From Boswellia sacra (lineage: Eukaryota > Streptophyta > Magnoliopsida > Sapindales > Burseraceae): 64,000 nt of DNA. Location: positions 434,001 through 498,000 of the forward strand of contig SNVD02012237.1 of the NCBI GenBank assembly GCA_013180625.2, in the 5' to 3' direction. Position numbers and translations under genes: made by a program. Shown piece after piece: positions 58,873 through 64,000 of this stretch. The notes under the pieces were generated by a model. The model was not told the DNA's origin. It did not search any database and saw nothing but the letters and a program-made list of their open reading frames with translations. Numbering within the stretch: the stretch's first letter is position 1; each line of letters opens with the position of its first letter.

Positions 58873-60885
58873 CTAAAAGGAGATAACATCATGATCTCCT
58901 ACATTGGTGGAAGAGGCTGTCAGGTTGACCTCGTGGTGAGGGAGGTCGTATCTTGCCTGCCTAGCCAGGTGCCTCCGAGCTTGGGAGCTCGAACCAGCCA
59001 CTACTCCCCCAAAGATTGTGGCTACTTCTTCTAACGGTTCCTTTCCTTTGTCATTTTTGTTGGATGGTTCAGGGGGCCGATAGATGTATTCTTGTAGCTG
59101 GCCATCCTTGATAAGACCCTCGATTTGTCTCCTCAGTTCAAAACAGTCTGCAGTGTTATGACCATGAGCCTGGTGGAAATGACAATACTTTCTCCTGTCT
59201 CTTGTCTTTGGATTCGACCGTAAGGGGGCAGGTTCTTTCAGCAGACCTTTATCTTTGATTTCCGTCAGGATATCTTGCTGCGGCATAGTAAGCAACGTGA
59301 ATGTATGGTGCTCCTCCTGAGGTTGGTCATGATGCTCTTGGCGGGGTCCGGTGGATGACCCTTGTAACAGGAAGCGATCATTTCTGACTATGTCTCGCGC
59401 AGAGCGTCGATCCGGAACTGATCTACGATTTCTATCATGAGGTTCTCCTCTATGATTATCATACGGTCGTCTATCTGTGCGTGAGGAATTAGGTACCACC
59501 GGAGTTTGCCCAGGGTAATTTGCTTGAAAAATTTCCTCTGCATCAGCATGACTAGAGACCCTTGTTAATGCTTCTTGATACGTACGTGGGAGGTTGACGT
59601 AGAATTCCCATGCTAGAGGGAGCTCCCCTCTGATTCCTTGAACCAAGCCTTGCATAGCGTAACCATCATGAAATAGATTCACTCGGGCAACCTCCCGCTG
59701 ATATCTGTCTAAAAATGCACGGAGGGATTCATTACGACTCTGCTTGATTGAAAGAAGGCTCTGCGCTGGTTGACTTCTCGTTTTCATATTGCTAAAATGC
59801 GTAAGAAAACTACGGGCAAGCTCATCAAAGCTGGAGATGGATGCAGCTGGTAGCCTTCTATACCATTGCTTAGCTGATCCTCCAAGGGTAAGAGAAAAGG
59901 TTCTGCACATGATTCCCCCTGAGACCCCTTGTATCTCCATATGAGAAATAAAAGAGTCTAAATGCTCTCGGGGGTCCGTTGTCCCTTGGTAAAGCTCGAG
60001 TTGTGGCATCCGGAATCCGTATGGGCATCTTTCCCTTAGAATATCTTCAGTGAAGGGTGATTCCCATTGTGGACGACCATCTTCTTCTCCTCCTGATCGC
60101 TTAATCAACCTCTCGAGTTTATGGATTTTTTCATCCATTTCTCGCTTGAACTCTACATAATGATTGTCTGATGTCCCCTCCTCCGAGACATCCACTGGGG
60201 CAACATCTGGGCGATGATTCTTAACTCTAGGTGGTGAGCTGGGACGAGTTCTTTTGGACTGATAATTATGCCCTGGAGCGTAAGGACCATGATAGGAATA
60301 GGCGGGCCGATCAACATTACTTCCCCCCGGTATCTGCTCAACGCTTGTATGGCGCTTCTTGTTCAGAGAGTGTCGAAGGTCTACTGCTGCTAACTGTTGT
60401 TCGGATATGATATGCGAGGGAGAGGGAATCTGTGGACGCCCATCCCCTCCTTGGACAATAGGATGGGGAAGATTTGGTTGAATGACCTGATGGCGAGGTA
60501 ATCCAGTAGTCTGGGCGACTAAATCAGGACGTCCACCAACATCCGTCTGGAAATTTGGTACTACCATGGCACTCATTGGGTTATTCACAGTAGTATTGGG
60601 AGCCTGCTGAGTGCTTTGTCCAAATGCTTGGTTGAACACAGTCACCATACGATTCATCTGTTCACTGAAATTTCGCATGGTGTGTTCCATGGTAGTTAAT
60701 CGATTCTTCTTGCCCTTCTTCGGTCTTCTAAGTGGAAGTCGGGGTTGCCTGAGGTTAGGCCCCACCCCAGAGGATATCACTAAAGCTCTCCCCGTATCAA
60801 CTACCCTTCGGCGTCGGGGAGGCGCTTCAACCTCGATTTCTTCGTCAACCTCTAGGGAGGTTGAGTGTTGGGATTCGTGACTCAT
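58873..60885 (-). CDS. Tat gag polyprotein
   Basis: 670 codons from ATG 60885 (MSHESQHSTSLEVDEEIEVE), unbroken. An N-terminal basic and Gln/Pro-rich region is followed by the capsid (FTEDILRERCPYGFRMPQLE, YQGTTDPREHLDSFISHM, FSLTLGGSAKQWYRRLP) and a C-terminal zinc-knuckle-like motif YCHFHQAHGHNTADC. It forms the particle that packages element RNA. It ends at a TAG just before the protease. Confidence 0.95.
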   Translation of the reverse strand: MSHESQHSTSLEVDEEIEVEAPPRRRRVVDTGRALVISSGVGPNLRQPRLPLRRPKKGKKNRLTTMEHTMRNFSEQMNRMVTVFNQAFGQSTQQAPNTTVNNPMSAMVVPNFQTDVGGRPDLVAQTTGLPRHQVIQPNLPHPIVQGGDGRPQIPSPSHIISEQQLAAVDLRHSLNKKRHTSVEQIPGGSNVDRPAYSYHGPYAPGHNYQSKRTRPSSPPRVKNHRPDVAPVDVSEEGTSDNHYVEFKREMDEKIHKLERLIKRSGGEEDGRPQWESPFTEDILRERCPYGFRMPQLELYQGTTDPREHLDSFISHMEIQGVSGGIMCRTFSLTLGGSAKQWYRRLPAASISSFDELARSFLTHFSNMKTRSQPAQSLLSIKQSRNESLRAFLDRYQREVARVNLFHDGYAMQGLVQGIRGELPLAWEFYVNLPRTYQEALTRVSSHADAEEIFQANYPGQTPVVPNSSRTDRRPYDNHRGEPHDRNRRSVPDRRSARDIVRNDRFLLQGSSTGPRQEHHDQPQEEHHTFTLLTMPQQDILTEIKDKGLLKEPAPLRSNPKTRDRRKYCHFHQAHGHNTADCFELRRQIEGLIKDGQLQEYIYRPPEPSNKNDKGKEPLEEVATIFGGVVAGSSSQARRHLARQARYDLPHHEVNLTASSTNVGDHDVISF

Positions 60886-60940
60886 GATGAGTTTGAGTAC
60901 GTTTGGATAGGAGCAACAACTAAAGAGGCTTAGATTGTCG

Positions 60941-60958
60941 TTCCCACAGACGGCGCCA
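60941..60958 (-). promoter_or_regulatory. Tat element primer binding site
   Basis: TGGCGCCGTCTGTGGGAA directly follows the 5' LTR (minus strand), the usual Tat/Athila-type primer site for first-strand DNA synthesis. Confidence 0.88.
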
Positions 60959-60960
60959 AC

Positions 60961-61379
60961 TGTTGATGCACGGTTTCCGGGCGGCCGGGAAGCGGGTCGG
61001 AGCTCGGATGGTGCGTCGGGTCCAATCCTGCGAGCAAAGAAAAACAGTCAGGGGTGCCAGCGAGAACCCTCCGACGCTCAAGTCAGTTTCCGGCACTCCG
61101 AAATTTTCTGGGAGAATTTCCTAGAGAGAAGCTCTCAAAAGTAAAGGAAATTTAGAGAGAGAATAAGTTCAGAAAAGTGTGCATACCTTGAGCAATAATC
61201 CGGAGGGTTTATATAGGAGTCAGGATGGGCCATTGTGGGGCGCAGATAATAGGCCCAGCTAATGGGCTTCAGTAATGGGCTTACTGTATTTACAAATAAC
61301 TAGACCCAGATAATGGGCTTCAGTAATGGGCTTACTGAATTAGAAATAATTGAGGCCCAATATTATTATGGCCATAACA
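60961..61379 (-). repeat. Tat element 5' LTR
   Basis: 419 bp, the promoter copy; a TATA box (minus CTATATAAAC) is near 61216-61207. Almost identical to the 3' LTR except for two deletions. Confidence 0.93.
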
Positions 61380-61391
61380 AAAGATAAAGAG
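61380..61391 (+). pseudogene. ANK-2 exon, last codons after the Tat insertion
   Basis: AAAGATAAAGAG followed by GT: the ankyrin frame broken at 50726 continues as K-D-K-E and reaches a donor (GTAACA). In the family this is the usual ...DKEG/NTALH junction. No following exon is found before the window ends. Confidence 0.75.
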
Positions 61392-62598
61392 GTAACACAC
61401 GTTTGATCAAACTGTAATAAACGTAAAATTATTTTCCTAACCCCATCCATCACTAGGATCGTCTTATCATCCAAACCCAACCCACTTAAAAAAAAAAAAA
61501 AAAAAAGCTAAAAAGCTAAACCCAACATCAAAATCTTTGCCAGTTAACTATTATAGACATACAACTATGAATCTATGAGCATGGGTACATACACTCAATG
61601 TTTTGATGACTCTATTGTTGCCACATTGTCCAATGACTCTCCAGTCTCCACCGTCCATTATTTATTTGTTTTTTTTTTAAGCTTTCGTGTTAATATTTTT
61701 CCTTCCTTTTATTCCTGTTCTACATTTTGGAATTTTACAACCCCAGCCTTTCTTTTATGGTTTTCTCCGTCGCTGGTGTTGTATTACATTTCACCCAAAC
61801 ATCTCAATACAAATGGTGCAGGAAAATTACGTAAATTATGACTCTGGAGTTAATAGAGCAGAACCATTGCATTCCTAATTACCAAAACTAACTTTTAACT
61901 CAATTTTGTTAGTATAAAGAAGCTTTAAGATGTAGTAGAAAAGCTTTATGATTATCATGACAAAATAAGAACATTAAGATGTAAGTTGCAATTTCAAATT
62001 CTGCCTTGCATGATGGGGTGCAAATAGAAAGGAGATTATCTTCCTTAACAATTTACTTTTGTTTACAATTATATCCTCTCAAAACTAAGAGATGAGGGCC
62101 ATTTAGTCGATAGATGTGGTGTAAACAGCATCACTCACTTTTTTATTGCATATTGTATTATATCTAGTTCTATTATATTTAAAGTAGTTCTATTCAACTT
62201 CCATTTTTAATCTCATTAGCCCCCATCTTAAAATTAAATAAGAATACAATTGTAATAAGAATACAATACATAAGATAATTAATACGGAGTGAAGGGACTT
62301 AACAAAAACTCTCATTCTCTACTTAATTATATATCTCTACCATTTTCCCTATTTTCTCTTTAAAAACAATAACTTCGTGTTCCTCTCATGTAAACTCCAT
62401 CAATCTTTCTTTTCTCTCTAAAAATAATAACTTTATGCTCCTATAACGTAAACTTCATTATCTCTCCATCTTTCCAATTTTTGTGTTTTTCTCTCTAATT
62501 AAAATATATTTGTCTTTCTTTCTATTTAGATTTCAACGAAGCACATAACTTAGATCTAAACACCAAATCATCTATTTTTGTTTTCTCTTTCTCTTATT

Positions 62599-63358
62599 TA
62601 GGGATGGCAAAACCCGAGGCCGGGGTCGAGGACCGGCCCTGGCGTTCAATTTTTGAATCCAACCCTCGAAAATTCCTCGAAATTTTTTTCCCGGGGCTGG
62701 GGTTAGGTTTTCCAATAACCCGGGATTAAAACCCGGGTTGTACAATTTTTAAAAAATTCTGAAACTTTTGAATATACTATATATATTTTGGTAGTCGTAA
62801 GTTTACACAAAGAGGGTTTTGGCCCACTGGTAGTGCGCTGTTTGAATATGCAGTAGGGCGCAGGTTCAAGCTTGGCTAGAGCAATTCTTCATTTAATTTT
62901 TCAAACTATGGCATGGGCTGGGCTTAATATCTATATGTATTTTGAGACTCATAAGTTTATGCAAAAAGGGGCTGTAGCCTAATGGTAGTGTGTGTTGTGT
63001 TGTTTAAATATGCTATAGGGCACGGGTTTAAGCCATGGCTGAAGCAAATTCCACTTTGAATATTTCAAATTATGGCATTGGCTGGGCTTTGGGTTGTTGG
63101 GCTGGGCTTAGCATGTTGGGCTGTTTAAAAAAATTAGAAAATAGGCTTAGATTTACATAAGGAGCTATAAATAAGTATTACAACCTAAGGGATATGAATT
63201 TTATTTGACATAATTTCAAAATTTCAATTGCATCCCCTGGGTTTAATTCCGGGTCCCCGGCCTTGGCCAAATTCCTCGGATTTTCGGGTTATTAGCCCAC
63301 CCTAGACGTCAGGATTTTCTGGATTCCCGACCCCAGTCGGGTCAAATTGCCATCCCTA
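62599..63358. mobile_element. Non-autonomous hAT-like element
   Basis: Begins TAGGGATGGCAAAACCC and ends AATTGCCATCCCTA: inverted ends of the CAGGG/TAGGGATGGCAA hAT class. The 8-bp flanks CTCTTATT and CTCCCATT agree at six positions, as expected for an aged hAT TSD. The element is absent from duplication copy A, where the flanking sequence is continuous (CTTTCACCAAAACTAAGAAA at about 48796). GC-rich inner ends, no transposase. Confidence 0.85.
62775..63090 (+). repeat. Tandem ~155-bp repeat with tRNA-like (SINE-like) modules
   Basis: Two diverged copies inside the hAT element. Each has a pol III A-box-like sequence (TGGCCCACTGG at 62820; TAGCCTAATGG at 62975) followed after about 40 bp by a B-box-like sequence (GGTTCAAGCTT at 62863; GGTTTAAGCC at 63025). 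Each is followed by a similar tail ending ATGGCATGGGCTGGGC. No cloverleaf is intact enough for a working tRNA. Confidence 0.6.
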
Positions 63359-64000
63359 CTCCCATTCGAGCACCAAAATTAAGAAATATTTGGTTGATTA
63401 TGTTTTTCTATGAACTTGGAGAATTAAGTAATAGGAGGAGGAAAATATTTAATGTTAAAATCATAATTTTTTGTTTCATTGATAGTATTGTTTAAATTTA
63501 AGAAATGTTATTATTATAAAAAGATTGACAAAAATCAAATGCCATTAAGATTACATAATAATTTAATTACAAATTAAAGGATAATTTAATCTAGTTTACC
63601 ATAAAATAAAAGGTAGGAGCTAATGAGATTAAAAATTGGGACTAATTGAAAACTAAATGATAATTAATTAAAGCTTACCATTAATATATTTAAAATTAAA
63701 TCTGAGTTTGATGAAAGATGATCTAAATTATAATTGTACCCTAATTAAATATATGGTGGAGGTTAATGGGATAAAAATAGGGGTTGAATAAAATTATTTA
63801 TATATTTATTATAAGTTGATTGTTGCACGAAAAATTTGTCTAATTTGGCTGAATTTGGATCCTCTTGGGCTCTTGATTTGATTGTGCCCTCTTCAGTTGT
63901 ATTGTATAAAACCGAGTTTCAACAAAGATATTCAACTTTTAAAAAATAAAAATAAAAGAGTTATACACAAAAGAAATTGACGATTTCTTAAATAATAACA

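Larger units (their letters stand above)
50727..61379 (-). mobile_element. Tat-lineage Ty3/gypsy element with an antisense gene
   Basis: 10,653 bp with LTRs 50727-51159 (433 bp) and 60961-61379 (419 bp) and a perfect TSD AAAGA (50722-50726, 61380-61384). The primer site (minus TGGCGCCGTCTGTGGGAA, 60958-60941) abuts the right LTR, which is thus the 5' LTR. The polypurine tract (minus CCTGGGGGGACTAC) abuts the left LTR. Gag, protease, RT, RNase H, a second RNase H and integrase lie on the minus strand; a spliced gene lies on the plus strand between pol and the 3' LTR. The second RNase H marks the Tat clade. The LTRs are nearly identical apart from a 12- and a 2-base indel, so the insertion is young. 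Confidence 0.95.
61526..64000. repeat. Segmental duplication, copy B
   Basis: Second copy of 47884-49345 in the same orientation, reaching the window end. It is longer because of the 760-bp hAT insertion at 62599-63358 and several small indels. It starts 135 bp after the ANK-2 donor, so the duplication joint lies in that intron. No gene inside. Confidence 0.9.

Noticed and set aside
62813..63045. Functional tRNA genes
   Set aside because: Boxes are degenerate and no full cloverleaf can be folded by eye; treated as SINE-like modules.

Overview
The window is nuclear DNA of a eudicot plant, perhaps a woody species; I cannot name the genus. The evidence is GT-AG introns, a CNL-type NLR, ACD6/ITN1-type ankyrin-PGG genes, a cell-wall invertase with the 9-nt mini-exon typical of plants, and plant-lineage Ty1/copia, Ty3/gypsy, TRIM, CACTA and hAT elements. 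I see no intact host gene. The region is a graveyard of host genes broken by point lesions and transposable elements, many of them bounded to the base by LTR ends and 5-bp target-site duplications (TSDs).

Layout. 1-4750: one end of a CACTA DNA transposon (terminus at 4750) carrying pieces of two unrelated host genes on the minus strand, a RAPTOR exon and CUL3 exon 1. 4849-14888: an old, decayed copia element with 799-bp LTRs and an extra envelope-like ORF region after pol (Sirevirus-like). 16626-22492: an ankyrin/PGG membrane-protein pseudogene (+) with a small Tnt1-like copia derivative in an intron (17792-20658, TSD TATAG). 23850-25015: the LRR tail of an NLR pseudogene (+). Its last codons were hit by two elements landing side by side: a 6.4-kb copia element (25016-31384, minus, TSD TAAAA) and a 437-bp TRIM (31395-31831, TSD CCCTC). 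32680-38008: a Tork/Tnt1-like copia element (+). 39060-47013: a cell-wall invertase pseudogene (-) in which every exon can be located. It carries a 3.7-kb Tekay-type solo LTR in intron 1 and a 1.4-kb Tat/Ogre/Athila-type solo LTR inside the signal-peptide codons of exon 1. 50443-61391: a second ankyrin exon split by a young 10.65-kb Tat-lineage gypsy element (50727-61379, minus, TSD AAAGA). Beside gag-pol, that element carries a four-exon gene on the opposite strand. 47884-49345 and 61526-64000 are two copies of one segment; the right copy holds a 760-bp hAT-like insertion with two tRNA-like modules.

How the parts relate. The host genes (ankyrin-PGG, NLR, cell-wall invertase) belong to families linked to defence and sink-sugar metabolism, but each has in-frame stops or frameshifts as well as insertions. 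Several stops look like C-to-T changes, as expected in methylated, silenced DNA. The observations most worth testing are: the CUL3-RAPTOR exon pair whose phases would allow in-frame splicing; the spliced antisense gene of the Tat element with GC-rich minisatellites upstream; the copia element that lacks a tRNA-type primer site but has a perfect internal complement at that place; and the invertase gene with two solo LTRs.
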